Assembly (NCBI GenBank): GCA_034336665.1
Contig: CM067592.1
Span: 32,237,942-32,301,941, forward strand
DNA length: 64,000 nucleotides
DNA from: Luscinia megarhynchos
Taxonomy: Eukaryota; Chordata; Aves; Passeriformes; Turdidae
Direction of reading: 5' to 3'
Shown here: positions 1-13,161 of the stretch, piece after piece
Layout of the letters: each line of letters begins with the position of its first letter
How positions within the stretch are numbered: the stretch's first letter is position 1
Made by a program: the position numbers and the translations under genes
The notes under the pieces: model-generated
What the model was told of the DNA's origin: nothing
Seen by the model: only the letters and a program-made list of their open reading frames with translations
The model's database searches: none

Positions 1-425
1 CCATAGTATGAGTAAAGTGTGTTAGTGTCCAAAGAAGTCTCACAAAGATGGTTGTAATGATTTGGAAGCAAAACCAGTGAGAGACTCCAAGTCAGAAATA
101 CAATTTAATAGGGAAAAAAAAGGAAAAAAGAGAGAAAAATAAAATACATGCACTAGTGCAAAAGAAAACCATTGACAGAATCAGAATACAACCTGACACC
201 CTGCTAGTTGGGGTGGTGGTAGCAGTCCAGATGAAGTGGTCTTGTTGAAGTAGTGATCCTGTAGAAATATCTGGTAGCTCTTGTCCTCTGGAAACCAGTG
301 GGTAAGGGCAGCTTTGGTGTTCCAAATCTCAGGTTTTTATCGAGGTAGGAAATGTTTGGCTCTTCCTCCTGGCTGGAGTATCTCCCAATGGGATGATGTG
401 ATTTTATCAGTCATGCAATGAGACT

Positions 426-641
426 CAGTGGCCCATTAACAGAAGATATCTCCTGGGAGGAAGGATGTGTTGTGGAAAAGATAAAGAACATTGCCCCACC
501 TGGTTTTTAACAGATGGCCCATTAGCAGAGGGTATTTCCCACAGAGACAAGGATCACTGCCCCACCTGGTTTTTAACAGATGGCCCATTAGCAGAGGGTA
601 TTTCCCACAGAGACAAGGATCACTGCCCCACCTGGTTTCAA
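426..641. repeat. 66-bp tandem repeat, about 2.3 copies plus a diverged copy
   Basis: Two near-identical 66-bp units start at 493 and 559 (GCCCCACCTGG...) and a third partial unit starts at 625. A diverged relative of the GGCCCATTA...AGA part lies at 430-462, at a spacing of 86 rather than 66 bp. The translation looks protein-like only because 66 is a multiple of three. It directly precedes a CR1 3' end. It may be a tandem expansion inside an old LTR or other element, but I cannot name it. Confidence 0.8.
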
Positions 642-702
642 GAGATGGTGATAGAATACATGCCTTTGGGCACATCTTTGCATTGTAACCTAGGACAATG
701 GT

Positions 703-1130
703 GAAGAGCCTTGAGGAGAAAGTATATGAGGAGTGGCTCAGGTCACTTCTTCTGTTCAGCCTGGAGAAGAGGAGACTGAGGGGTAACCTCTTTGTGGCCT
801 TCTACATCCTCACAGGGGTAAAAGGAGGGGCAGGTACCCATCTCTTCACTCACATGGCTAGTGACAGGACCTTAGGAAATGGCATGAAGCTGAGTAGGAG
901 AAGGTTTAAGTTGGGTATCAGGAAAGAGGTTTTTCACCCAGAGAGTGAGTGGGCACTGTAATAGGCTCCCCAGAAAAGTGGTCACAGCACCAGCCTGTTT
1001 GACTTTAAGAGGCATTTGTACGATGCTCTCACGTGTTCTGATAGTTGGAGTGTCCTGCACAGGGACAGCTGTTGGACTGGATGATCCTTATGGGTCATTT
1101 CCAACTCAGCATGTTCTATGATTCTATGAT
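703..1130 (+). mobile_element. CR1 retroposon, 5'-truncated 3' end
   Basis: The order of motifs is that of the CR1 3' part: GGAGTGGCTCAGG, CAGCCTGGAGAAGAGGAGACTG, TTAAGTTGGGTATCAGGAAAG, GGACTGGATGATCCTTATGGGTC, ending in the CR1 octamer-like TTCTATGATTCTATGAT. CR1 is the dominant non-LTR retroposon of birds. Many differences from a typical copy suggest an old insertion. Confidence 0.85.
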
Positions 1131-1310
1131 AACAGGTTTTTTGCTACAATTGCACTATATTGAAGGTGAAGAGATAGGTTTTCTGGATTGCTCAAAGCAA
1201 AACTACTGAAAGCAACTTTAAGTTTACCCTCCTATTGGCTTGTATTGCAAGTGTTATGGCAACCAAGAAGGAATTGAATGTTCTGGAGATACAATGTTAT
1301 ACATAAAACA

Positions 1311-1345
1311 TTTATTTATTTATTTAGTTAGTTAGTTAGTTATTT
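1311..1345. repeat. TTTA / GTTA microsatellite
   Basis: Four TTTA units are followed by four GTTA-type units in a 35-bp tract. Confidence 0.8.
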
Positions 1346-3385
1346 GATTATATGCAAGAATCCTGAATTAGTAAAAGTGATGTTAAGATCAGTGTATGCT
1401 CACATAGATATGGAACATTTTTCCCAGTAGGTCAAATACCAGTGTTAATTTTCTTAACTAACCATAGGAATATAATTCTTTGTGTGCAAGACTTGGGTCA
1501 ACCTATAGCCTATTGCATGCTCACAAACTGTTCTTCAGATTACAGAAATTAAAAGTTAGTTGTATTGCTTCTCTGTGCCTCATTACTCTTGATTTAAAGG
1601 TGATGGATTTCACTTTCATTGACAAGTATGCATTTGTAAAAAGGTGCATTATTTGGAAATTATAAGCTCCCTCTCTCACATTTATCTTTTATTTTTCATA
1701 TTGTTTGGAGGTTTAAAAGTAGTGGCATACTTAGGAGTCTTTGTTTAATTATAAGATTTTTGAGCTGAAGCCTTTGTTCTGCCTGCTGGCCAGTAGTTAA
1801 AGTCAGAAGAGACATCTGATTCTACTCAGGGCAAGCAAAGCCAATTTTGTGTATAGAACAAGCTGTGTCCCTGAATCGTTGATTCAAGAAGGAGTATGGT
1901 TAGAGATTCTTTAAAATAATTTTAATTTTATTTATGGAGATAGAGTTTTGGAGAAGTTATTCAGTAGCTGATTCAGATACACTTCCAGGCATAGGCCAGT
2001 ACCCATGACTGTGATAGTTCAGAAATCATGCAAGCTGCAGGCATCTTGTCTCTCTCTGTACTATATAAATTTAAATGTATTTTTCCCATGAAGAGATGTG
2101 CAACTTGTCTTTGTTATTTGTGTGAAATACCTAAGAAATCAATAGGAATTAATAAGAATTAATAGGAATTAATTTCTGAGCATAATTCTTTTCTCTCTCT
2201 GTAGTTTTACTCTTGAATTCATAGTGACACAGACCAAACAACAGCATTTTTTAAACAAAAAAAACCTCAGTATATGTTCTAGTTCTTTCTAATCATCTTG
2301 TTCCTCCTGAAGATTTTAAATCCCTTTCTCTGTGGCTGTATGTGTAATTTGGGTGTTCTTTTCTTTTCTTTCTCCTTTTTTTTAAGAAGTACAGATTACT
2401 TCTCAGATCTTTGGGTCTCATTTTGAGATTACCTCAGTTTATAATATGTCCCATTGATATATTACAGCTAGATTGGACTTCAGTGCTGAAGTCAATAGAA
2501 TGGTCTTTTAAAAAATAGTGATTTGAAGTTCCACATTATGAAATGTCTTTATAGGTAGAATTAATGGGTATGCTGAGGACAACACATTTAAAACCTCCAG
2601 TTTCTAGTTTAATTTTCCCTGTATGCAAAATAAATTCCTATACTCCAAATCCTTTTTTAGGGTTTTGAGAGTATAAGCAATTTCTGCATATAACAGTTGA
2701 AGCAGGAAAGTTGGAGAATGGTGGGTTGGTCGTGGCTGGATGCCAGGTACCTACCAAAGTTACTCTCTGCAACCAGATGGGAAGAGAAATTACAACTGAG
2801 GGCTCATGGTTTGAGATAATGGGAGACGTCACTCACTGATTACCATCATGAGCAAAACAGGGGAAATGAGTTGAATTTATTGCCAATAAAAAATCAGAGG
2901 AAGATAAAGAGAAGTAATACAAATCTCAAAAACATCTTTCCCCCTACCCCTCCCTCCTTTTCTCTTCCTCCTCCCTGTGAGCTGCACAGAGAGATGGGGA
3001 ACAGAGGTTACAATCAGTTCATCACACATTGTTCCTGCCATGACTCAGGGAGAGGAGTCATTCCTCCATTCCAGTGTGGTATCCCTCCTAGGGGAGACAG
3101 TTCTCCATGAACTTCTTCAGTATGAGTCCATCTCGTGAGCTACAGCTCTTCAGGAACTGCTCCAATGTGGATTGCTTTCCAGAGGGTGCAGTCCTTCAGG
3201 AACAGAATGCTGCTGCTTTTATTTGAAATCAACGTTATTCTTTGTCATCATGCTTTACATTATCACGGCAACGAAACCAGAAAATTGGCTACCCTGAGCA
3301 TGTGTGTTAGAATACTGATTTACACACTGTTTCATGCAGCTCACACCTCGTGTTTAACCTCTCGGAAAAGGAAACAACTTGGGTA

Positions 3386-4480
3386 TCCTTCCTTCCTTCC
3401 TTCCTTCCTTCCTTCCTGGAATCCTTCCTTCCTTCCTGGAATCCTTCCTTCCTGGAATCCTTCCTTCCTTCCTTCCTGGAATCCTTCCTTCCTTCCTTCC
3501 TGGAATCCTTCCTTCCTGGAATCCTTCCTTCCTGGAATCAATCCTTCCTTCCTGGAATCCTTCCTTCCTTCCTTCCTGGAATCCTTCCGTCCTGGAATCC
3601 TTCCCTTCCTTCCTGGAATCCTTCCTTCCTTCCTGGAATCCTTCCTTCCTGGAATCCTTCCTTCCTTCCTTCCTGGAATCCTTCCTTCCTGGAATCCTTC
3701 CTTCCTTCCTTCCTGAAATCCTTCCTTCCTGGAATCCTTCCTTCCTTCCTTCCTGGAATCCTTCCTTCCTGGAATCCTTCCTTCCTGGAATCCTTCCTTC
3801 CCTTCCTGGAATCCTTCCTTCCTGGAATCCTTCCTTCCTTCCTGGAATCCTTCCTGGAATCCTTCCTTCCTGGAATCCTTCCTTCCTGGAATCCTTCCTG
3901 GAATCCTTCCTTCCTTCCTTCCTGGAATCCTTCCTTCCTGGAATCCTTCCTTCCTTCCTTCCTTCCTGGAATCCTTCCTTCCTTCCTTCCTGGAATCCTT
4001 CCTTCCTGGAATCCTTCCTTCCTGGAATCCTTCCTTCCCTTCCTTCCTGGAATCCTTCCTTCCTTCCTTCCTTCCTTCCTTCCTTCCTTCCTGGAATCCT
4101 TCCTTCCTGGAATCCTTCCTTCCTGGAATCCTTCCTGGAATCCTTCCTTCCTTCCTTCCTTCCTGGAATCCTTCCTTCCTTCCTTCCTTCCTTCCTTCCT
4201 TCCTTCCTTCCTTCCTTCCTGGAATCCTTCCTTCCTGGAATCCTTCCTTCCTTCCTGGAATCCTTCCTTCCTTCCTGGAATCCTTCCTTCCTTCCTTCCT
4301 TCCTTCCTGGAATCCTTCCTTCCTTCCTGGAATCCTTCCTGGAATCCTTCCTTCCTGGAATCCTTCCTTCCTTCCTTCCTTCCTTCCTGGAATCCTTCCT
4401 TCCTTCCTGGAATCCTTCCTGGAATCCTTCCTTCCTCCCTTCCTCCCTCTCTCCCTCCCTCCCTCCCTCCCTCCCTTTTT
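3386..4480. repeat. 1.1-kb TTCC array with about 48 TTCCTGGAATCC inserts
   Basis: The tract is made of CCTT units interrupted at irregular spacing by TGGAAT, so the recurring unit is TTCCTGGAATCC followed by a variable number of TTCC. I count 48 or 49 CTGGAA inserts by eye; two are altered (GTCCTGGAA near 3590, CCTGAAATC near 3712). The last 45 bp turn into CCCT repeats and a T run. Open frames of 367-394 codons cross it on both strands only because the repeat lacks stop codons; they are not genes. Confidence 0.97.
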
Positions 4481-6129
4481 AGTAATGTAGACAAAAATCT
4501 CCTCTATGTTATTGGGCCTCTCACAGTCTCTTAGTCTGTCTGCTGTAGGGGAGATACTCCACTTTAATTTTTGGTTTTTCTGTTTTCCTCACCCCTTTGA
4601 CTTCTTGTAATCATAGTGTCCATACTTAATTGTCTCTCAACATAATTTTTGCCTTTGCTTGTGTGAATTCTGAAAAATTTTCTTTTTCTTAACCCTGGCA
4701 AGGAAGAACAATAAATTCTTTGCTTCCTCAAATGGGTGATCAAGGATTATTCAAGGCTTCTTCTATCTCCAGTACGGGTGTCAGAATCTGTGTGTTGCTT
4801 TATAGCACCAGATCAGGGTTTTTAAAAGAACAATTGTTATGGTTTTCATTAAATATGTGGCCAAATAGTAATTTTTTGTGTGGTTTCCAAAAAGCACATC
4901 CCGTCAATATCATAGGCAAATCCTCACCTCATATAAATGAGCACTGCTTCCCCGAAGTCACAATCATAAACAAGATGCTTTCAGTTTGCACAGTCTCTTT
5001 TACTTACACAGCCAGAGTGACCCTTGTTTTCTTCTATCCTTTCAGTCATTCCAGCCCGGGGATCCCGGGGGACCACACGTCATACAAGCTGCTGTGAAAT
5101 GTATGATTTGTGGCTTTGCTTTAAACATTTCAGCCGTAGCTCAGGACAGCAGCAGTTCTTCTCTGCAAAAATCATGACAGCTGCACCATTTTCACGTTGA
5201 AAGGTTAAACACGGAATGTGTCCATAACTAAACTACCAGCTGAAAAGATGAAACACTGTTAGACTTCCAATCAAAGGCAAAAAGTGTAGCCTTGGTCTAT
5301 GAAAAACACAGTAAACTCTAGCAGAATTTTTTTTTTTTAAATGATGCTTCAACTAGCAGCACCATTTGGCTGAAAAGTCAAAAAAGTCATACTAGTCCAA
5401 GAAATTGATGAGAAATGTATTTGGAAAGAGTTGTATACAAACTGGCTTCTTGTACATGTAGAAGTATAAGACCTATTAATTCCTTAAATTTCACTGAAGA
5501 AGCAAGATAAAAGAGTTTTGCTTTCTACACAAACTTGAAAAGCTATTCTTCTGTTGATATTCTAAATTATGTGAGTGTTTTCATTGTTATTATTACTGTT
5601 ATTGTTGGGATTTTTATTAAAGACCATAAAATTACTTAATCTATATGATAGAATTGTGCAATGAATCATATTATAGCTCTAAATTGTAGGATCAGATAGA
5701 ATGATTATAAAACTGAGAATTTTAAAGAAGGCTGTTAACTAAATTTGTTTCTACAAAAGTTGTTTAGGACCAAAAGCACCCTTTTGTTTCTTCTCGCAAA
5801 ACTGCTCAACTTTCTCCTTTACATACTCTTAATTTTACAGATTATTTGTTAAAGAAAGCTGCATCCCAGAAATGCCTATACTAATGTCTACTATTTACAG
5901 AGTATTAAATTTCTCTTTAAAGATCTACTTTCACATAATATTGGAGGTAATTTTTAAAAAAATTCTGATTTATTGATTCCTTGGACCTTTTTTTTTTTTT
6001 CTCAGCTGCACAGTTAATTCAAGTCAGCTAACAATCTTAGTTACCTTTATCTAACTCTAGTTACCTGTAGCTGATCAGAAGTCAGACTTGGTGATCTTGG
6101 ACATCTTTTTTAGATTCTATGTCCAGCCC

Positions 6130-6212
6130 ATGGCTGGGGGGTTGACCTAGACAACCTTTAGAGGTCCATTACAGCCCAAACTAGCCCATGGCTCTATTTT
6201 GTGGTTCTGTAT
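6130..6212 (+). mobile_element. CR1 3'-end fragment
   Basis: GGCTGGGGGGTTGACCTAGA followed by CAACCTTTAGAGGTCCATTACAGCCCAAACTA matches the CR1 3' end that precedes the terminal octamers. The octamers have decayed (GGCTCTATTTTGTGGTTCTGT). Confidence 0.75.
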
Positions 6213-6236
6213 ACACCAATACTTAAATACCTCTGC

Positions 6237-6285
6237 GCGTGTCTGTGTGTCTGTGTCTGTGTCTGTGTCTGTGTCTGTGTCTGTC
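6237..6285. repeat. TCTGTG microsatellite
   Basis: A run of CTGTGT/TCTGTG units lies just after the decayed CR1 3' end. The proximity to CR1 suggests the microsatellite may have grown from the TTCTGTG-type terminal octamers (inference). Confidence 0.85.
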
Positions 6286-9200
6286 TTGCATGCTTCTAAT
6301 TTTTTCGTCAGGGACAGAGGCTATAAAAACTGGTGCATGATTTCAGAAGATTGGGAAAATCTCCTCTACTTTAAATAGGTGACTGTGCTGTATTCCTCTG
6401 TGTCACGACTTCAGGATGGAGCATTTCTCCTTCTCCCTTCCATGTACAAAGTGTTGCTACACACATCCTCTCCTTTTTGCAGTTCAGCCCAAAATACAGA
6501 GCTGATCAGGATAAAAGTGTCACATGTTTGGTGTTTGGTGCATGGATATTTGGCAGAGTAAACCTACATGAGACAGGTAAAAATAAGATTGGGTGGTCAC
6601 CTCAGCAGGCTCTCAAAGGCTTAAACCTGCCTTGGGCCTGGACTGTCCATGTGGGATACACTTGGAGCATAGCTGCAGGAATTTCAGCTGGGCCCATGGC
6701 TGCTTCTAGCCATTCCTTAACTTTGGATCTGATTTCTTTGCATGCCCTCCTTTCAAGTCAACTCCAGTTCTGGGGAATGAGAACACCAGGAGTCCGTCCT
6801 GCCACATGTTAACCCCTGACCTGCATATATCCTCCCTGCAACATTAATTGGTCTAATATTAGAGACTGTTCTCATCCTCCTTTACCACTGGTAACAAGGA
6901 TCATGTACTTAATTTTTTGCAAGATTCCTTCTTTCTACACTTTACTTAGATGTGTTATCTAACTGAAAACTCTGAGACAGTAGCTTCTAGTAGGAGACTT
7001 TCACCTGTGTTTCTGTCTTTCACAAGAGGACTGAAAGCACTGTTACTTGCCTCTTTGATGTCAAGATAGAGAAATTAATGGTCTTTGTTTTATTAATTCT
7101 CTACAAACAAATATCTTTTGTGCTTCCACCAACCTGTATTATTTTAGAAGTATTTTGTCCCCCATGACAACTTCTACTAATAATATTTTTGTTCTGCCAA
7201 GACTATGACAGAAATCAGGTCAGAAAAAAGGAAATTATTTGGGGAAAAATATGTCAAGGTATTCACACAGTGCTGGGATTTCAGTCTTGTGTAGTTCAGC
7301 TATTTCTGCCTCCTGTTTGTAATCTTTCTTTTTTTTATATAGTCCATTGAAACCTAGATGTCTTCTGCAGAGATAACATTTCAGAAAGTACTGAATTCTT
7401 GATTTCTGTTGGTCATATGTTTTAGAACCTGTGTCAGGCTGAACAACTGAATTGCAGTTTGAATATTTTGTCTTACACTGTCCTCACCTACCTCGTGTTC
7501 TACAGGTAGCAAGTCATAATTCTGTTCTCTTGTTGGTGAATTTCAGGTTTTTTGAGACAAAAGAAGTAGCTTTTCCCCCAGCATGACATCTTTTCAGCAC
7601 GCAGAAAGGAGTGGGGTGGAGAACCATGATTCATAAGAGGAATAGTGAAATGCTTAAATTGCTATCATCATGCCAGGTAGCAACATTTTTGTGGTGGAGA
7701 ATGGAAGGGAAATAGGATTATTTTGTGTGTGTGAAAGAATCTTCAGTTGCATTATAATAACTCCTCTGCCCTAAATTATCAGATTTTTATTTTTTGGACT
7801 AACAGGGGTTAACACCTCTGCAAAGATACTTTGTTCTAGTCTTTTAGCAGAAGCAATACATGCTGCTTTCCAATGATTTAGCCTGCAGCGCTCAGAGCAT
7901 CTCCCTTTGCTGGTGACAGAGGGAAGGAGGAACATTGTAATTTGGAAGCTTGGCAATTACAAGAAACTTAAAAGAGCAGCCTGGAGACTTCTTACTTCCA
8001 TTACCAGGAAGTAATCTCTGTTCATGTATTTCCTTAGCACACCCAAAAGCCTGGGCTGTGTAGAATGGTGCAGTGGCTTTATTGATGAATGAGGATGGCA
8101 AGATGCCTGCAATAGCTGGGCAGTTTTGAGTCCTCAGCAAAACAGATGTTTGGTTCTCACTGAAGACCTTGGCAAGTGGTCCAGTTACTGTGGAGACCCA
8201 GGAGAGGTGTTTTTCAGGCATTTCAGATGGCTTCCTCTGTTTTCCTAAATGACTCCTCCTCGGGCCTGCATTCACTCCCCTCACAGGCTGAGCAGCAGGC
8301 TGGAATACCATATAGACTAGCTAAGCTGTTTCAGCAGTAGCCTGGGGACATGTAGCCTCTCTCAAGTATTTGAACTGTGAGAGATGTCTGTTCCTGGATA
8401 ACACAGATAATGTGACTGCCCCAAGCACCAGAAAATCTTTGCTGGCACTGGTGTAACAAAGCTCTGCAGCTGGATCCCCATTGATCCAGCCGACAGAGGA
8501 CCAACTCCTGCCAACAAAAGAAGCCTGTACACCCATCAGAAGAGAGCTCTGAATAGCAATTTCAAGCATGTCATGAAGTCACCAGAGCTTACAAAGAATT
8601 GCAGTCAAATGTAATGTGTCACAAGTGTCAATTAAATGCTTTTACAATTAGCATTTCATGTTCTAGGAGAAAAGAATAGGTCCAGCAGGCAGAATTTACT
8701 CTTGGTTTCTCAAGCACATTGCTACCAGGAAGCTGAGGGAGAGCTGCCTTGATGAATTTTGTCTTAGAAAGGCCTTTGCAATCACTTTCTAATGCAGTTT
8801 TTAATATTCTTCAAACACTGACAAATCTTTCCTGTGAAACTGCTGAGATATACAGACAATAGATGTGATTCTTCTAGAGAAAAGCAAGTATTTCAGTAAT
8901 GATCTGCTAAAGAGCACTAGCTAAAAAAAGTTAGGTTTTTTCTTTCTCCTTTTTCAAGAAATGCACAAGCATATAAGGACAAAGGAGAACCAATTTTTAC
9001 TCTAACTCAATATGGATATGTAAATGCAATAAAAACCAAAGAGAAGTGTGAATGAAATGGTAAGTGAATATGAATAAATAATCACAGAAACTTATTTTCT
9101 TCCTATTGTTGTCCATTTATAAACTCTTGGAAATTAGTTTTGTTTAAATGTTGCCTCTTAAACAGCAGCAGCCTCTGCATTTCTGTATCATCAAAGAATG

Positions 9201-12200
9201 AGTAGAGAGAGTTTTGTTCATACGTCTTTGGACTCTCCTATGGTGGGCCACACAACAAATTGGTTGGTTATAATTGAGTAAACCTGAAAAATTCAATCTT
9301 TTTTTTAATCTTGGAAGATTCCTCCTAATTTAACTTGCATGTAAGGCGTTACTTTCTCCCCACATCCAAGATTTTAGTGTGTCTGTAATCCTCATTTAGA
9401 AGTGTCAGCTTTAAAATTAGTTGAATTGCTATTTGTTAAATCAAGGGTACCAGCTGAATGAGATTACTTTTATTTTTTCCCCTGAGAGAAAATTAAGAAA
9501 TAGAAATTTCTCCTCATTTCCTTGCAGTGCTGGGTGTTTGCTGTTTGCTTCTAGGCTGAAGCATTGATTCCCAATGTGCTGTGTCTGCTGTGCTGTTGAG
9601 TGAAGCTACATAAGGATCTTTGTTTAAATATATTAATAGCAGAGAGCTCTGGCTAGCTGAGAATGATGGGGCAGATATCAGGCATGATCTGCAGATTGGT
9701 TGCCGTGGATTAGTGGTAGATAAGGCAACCAGCAGCAACAGATCAGCAAGCTGGCCAGGCATGTTTCCATGTTTTGGAAGGTGTATCTCAGCCACTTCAG
9801 TGGCTGGAGTTAACAATTGGGGTACTCATTAGTAAATGAAGTTTGTTTCACACTGCCTGAACAGTTGCAAGATACATTTCTCTCAAATACCAAGCAAGTA
9901 CACTGATTGCACATGGAGCCGGATGTTACCAGCATAGTTGCAAATTGCCTTGCCGTTGTGAAAATCATCTTATGATCTTCAGTTATAGTTGGACTGTGGT
10001 GTACCTCCACCTGAATTCCTGGGGAAGTCCTGCCTAGTGCCTGGTGCTGCTCTAGATGGCCTCTGACGGGATAATGTCATGAGGCTGTGCCAGAAAAGTG
10101 TTTGGGCTGTAAAATGTCATCTCAAACATGTCAGTGCTCTGAAGGGCAGACACCTCCTCAGCAGGAGCTGCAAGTCCCCATGTCACAGGCACCGACTCAG
10201 ATCCAGTTTGCTGTACAGGCTCAAGCTTGTTCTCTCCCCAACAGTTTGAAGGATAGAGCAGCTCTTAGTGCTGATTCTGTAAAACAGGATTTTGAACCCA
10301 ATTGAAATGATGGCTCTGATCCAAAACATTTTTTCAACTTAACAGTGACAATACACCCAAGTCCCACATTGAGCCCCACATTAGTATCTATGTGAAGGGC
10401 AACTTTGTTTTTTTCAGATTCTCAGAACTTCTTGCATTTGAACTACAGACATGCCCTTTGAAAAACAGAGAGATTTATTTATAATTGGCTGAATTTGCAA
10501 GCTTGCCTTATTACATTATTTCCTGCCCAGGATTTCTTAATACTGAATTGAAATTATTATGAAAACTTCTTACTTCAGGGCATTTCCAGACTAGCAGGGC
10601 TGGAGCAGAACCTGTCATTGCTGGTCCAGTTTTATTTCTGGAAAAATCTGCTAAGCTGAGCCAGAGTTCAAGTCCACAAGGGGAAGACATGCACTTATAA
10701 CACTCATGCACGCACTCAGTGAGTTAGTTCCAACTCCTGTTGCGGGGCTTTTAGTCCAATGCCTTTAAACTACACACAGACAGTTGATCTGTTAACTTGA
10801 TAGCCATCTCTTTTCTTGCAGCATCCTGTAAAAATTATTTTGCAATGTGTCTCAGAGTCAGGAATATCCTTATTGTTCTGTTTTGTCAACCCAGGGGGTG
10901 TCAAGTGAAGTAAGGGGAGGTTTGGGGCACGGAGGGTGGGTGGGGGGGTGGGTAGAGGGGAAAAGAGTCAAACTCAGCATGAAGTCTGGGACTTCAGCCT
11001 AAAATTTAATACGGAATCTTTACCTCTGAGTAGAGCTGTGGTACCTTATGCCAGAAAACAACACAGGCTTGGCCAACTCGGGATTAGCTGTTATTATTCT
11101 GGCTTTTTGTTGCTAGACATTCTATGCAAAACCCATAAGGAGAATAAAAAATCAGCTCTCTTTAGAGGTGGTGAAGAAGATCTGGGCAGGCAGTTGGTAG
11201 TCACCTGTGATTTCCTCACTATGGTACCACATAGCTGACATTTTCCATATACTGAGAGACCTCCAGAGCTCTGCAAAATCTGCCTTTACTGCTTTAAGGG
11301 CATTTAACCACAATAGTAATGAGCTTCATAGAAGCATCTTTAGAAATACCCAAGAGCTTCATCCAAAACTTACCAAACTTTTAAGAACATGTTCTTGATT
11401 TTCATGGAGTTTGGATTAGATTGTCAGGGAACTTAATGGAGATGCTTCTGACATTTTGTGCAGTAACAATGGGCAGTTCAAGCTTCTGACCGCACTTCAG
11501 CAACTTGAAGCTCAAAAGATTTCAATTTGGACAGTCTGTGCTTCATTACCCTGCTTTAAGGGGAGGAAGAGAGATGAGTATGAAAATGCTTACTGCAGAA
11601 CATTTCCAGGCACAATTTGTTGTAGTAATCCATTTTCCTTCCTAGTGGGGGCTTCCTTCCCAGACCTTTACGAATTGAAAAAGACTTCATCTCCCTAAAC
11701 AGCTCAGAATATATTAAGGTCAGAAGTATAATGCATTGGAAAGGGAAGTTTCTATCCCATAGAAACTTCAGAATTTCAACATTGGATCCAGCTTCAAACC
11801 AAGATAAGGAGTTGACATTCCAAAGCTTTTCATGGAGTGAAATATTCCCTAGACTTCTGACTCAAAAAGTCATTGTTTATTTCAAGCTGTGTCCCCCAAA
11901 CCATTATTCTCAGCTGTATATCAGAGCTACAGTATCCTCTGTATTGTATCCTTTGCTGATCATGCTGATGAAGCAGTGCCTTCGGTGGTGCTTATTTTCA
12001 TGAGGAAGTCCTCAACCCCCTCTGTCAGGTGGGTATGCCCATAGGTCAGTGTCTTGGCAGACTTTTCCAGTTCTGCAGACCAAGTGAGTCTATTTTCTTG
12101 ATAGTTGGCCTCTTCTAATGTCTTGTATCTTCAACATCTCTGATAACAGCCAGTTTAAAACCTTCCCTCTGTGTTTTGCTCATGTATGGGTGGATGCTGA

Positions 12201-12632
12201 AAGAAAAAATTCTGCCTTCCTATTCCTTGTAAACCCTTTGCAGATTTCTGGGGGAGTGGTGACATATTTTCACCTATTCCATAATCTTTTTCAAGGAGTA
12301 CTCTGCCCCTTTGATGGACAGTGAAAATGATGCTATGGAAATGACATGTTTTCAGCTCAGCCAAACTTCTGTTTCTTCTGTTCAGAGACAAAAGATATTG
12401 TTCTCATGAATTGTGTATTTTTTCAGGAGAACTTTAGTATTTCCTTGTGTGATTTTTTTTTGCTCTTATAAGAGTCCAACCTGCAAAATATTTTCATGTA
12501 AGAGCTAATGAAAACTAATATCTGGTGTAGTGTTTTTAATTTTAAAGCATCAGTTACTCCATTTCAAACACTAGCAACCTTTCTAGTGTGTGTAATTACC
12601 TTCAAAAGATGGAAGAATTTCCCTAGGTAGTG

Positions 12633-12750
12633 AGAAAAAGAAAAAGAAAAAGAAAAAGAAAAAGAAAAAGAAAAGAAAAGAAAAGAAAAGAAAAGAAAAG
12701 AAAAGAAAAGAAAAGAAAAGAAAAGAAAAGAAAAGAAAAGAAAAGAAAAG

Positions 12751-12781
<31 letters not shown>

Positions 12782-13123
12782 GAAAAGAAAAAGAAAAAGA
12801 AAAGAAAAAGGAAAAGAGAAAAGAAAAGAAAAGAAAAGAAAGAAGAAAAGAAAAGAGAAAAGAAAAGAAAAAAGAAAAGAAAAAGAAAAAGAAAAAGAAA
12901 AAGAAAAGAAAAAGAAAAGAAAAGAAAAGAAAAGAAAAGAAAAGAAAAGAAAAGAAAAGAAAAGAAAAGAAAAGAAAAGAAAAAGAAAAGAAAAAGGAAA
13001 AGAGAAAAGAAAAGAAAAAAGAAAAGAAAAGAGAAAAGAAAAGAAAAGAAAAGAAAAGAAAAGAAAAGAAAAGAAAAGAAAAGAAAAGAAAAGAAAAGAA
13101 AAGAAAAGAAAAGAAAAGAAAAG

Positions 13124-13154
<31 letters not shown>

Positions 13155-13161
13155 GAAAAAG
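12633..13161. repeat. AAAAG pentanucleotide array, 0.53 kb
   Basis: A pure A/G tract on the + strand, mostly AAAAG units with occasional AAAAAG and AAAAGGAAAAGAG variants. A block with the AAAAGGAAAAGAG variant occurs twice (about 12806-12818 and 12990-13003), suggesting an internal duplication. The 192-codon Lys/Arg/Glu frame across it is a repeat translation, not a gene. Confidence 0.96.

Noticed and set aside
465..704. Protein-like repeat units of 22 residues in overlapping frames
   Set aside because: Product of a 66-bp DNA tandem repeat whose length is a multiple of three; frames end at once outside it.
3350..4534. Open frames of 318-394 codons on both strands, rich in FLPS/WNPS or EGRK units
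   Set aside because: They are translations of the TTCC/TTCCTGGAA array in several frames at once; no unique coding sequence or splice context.
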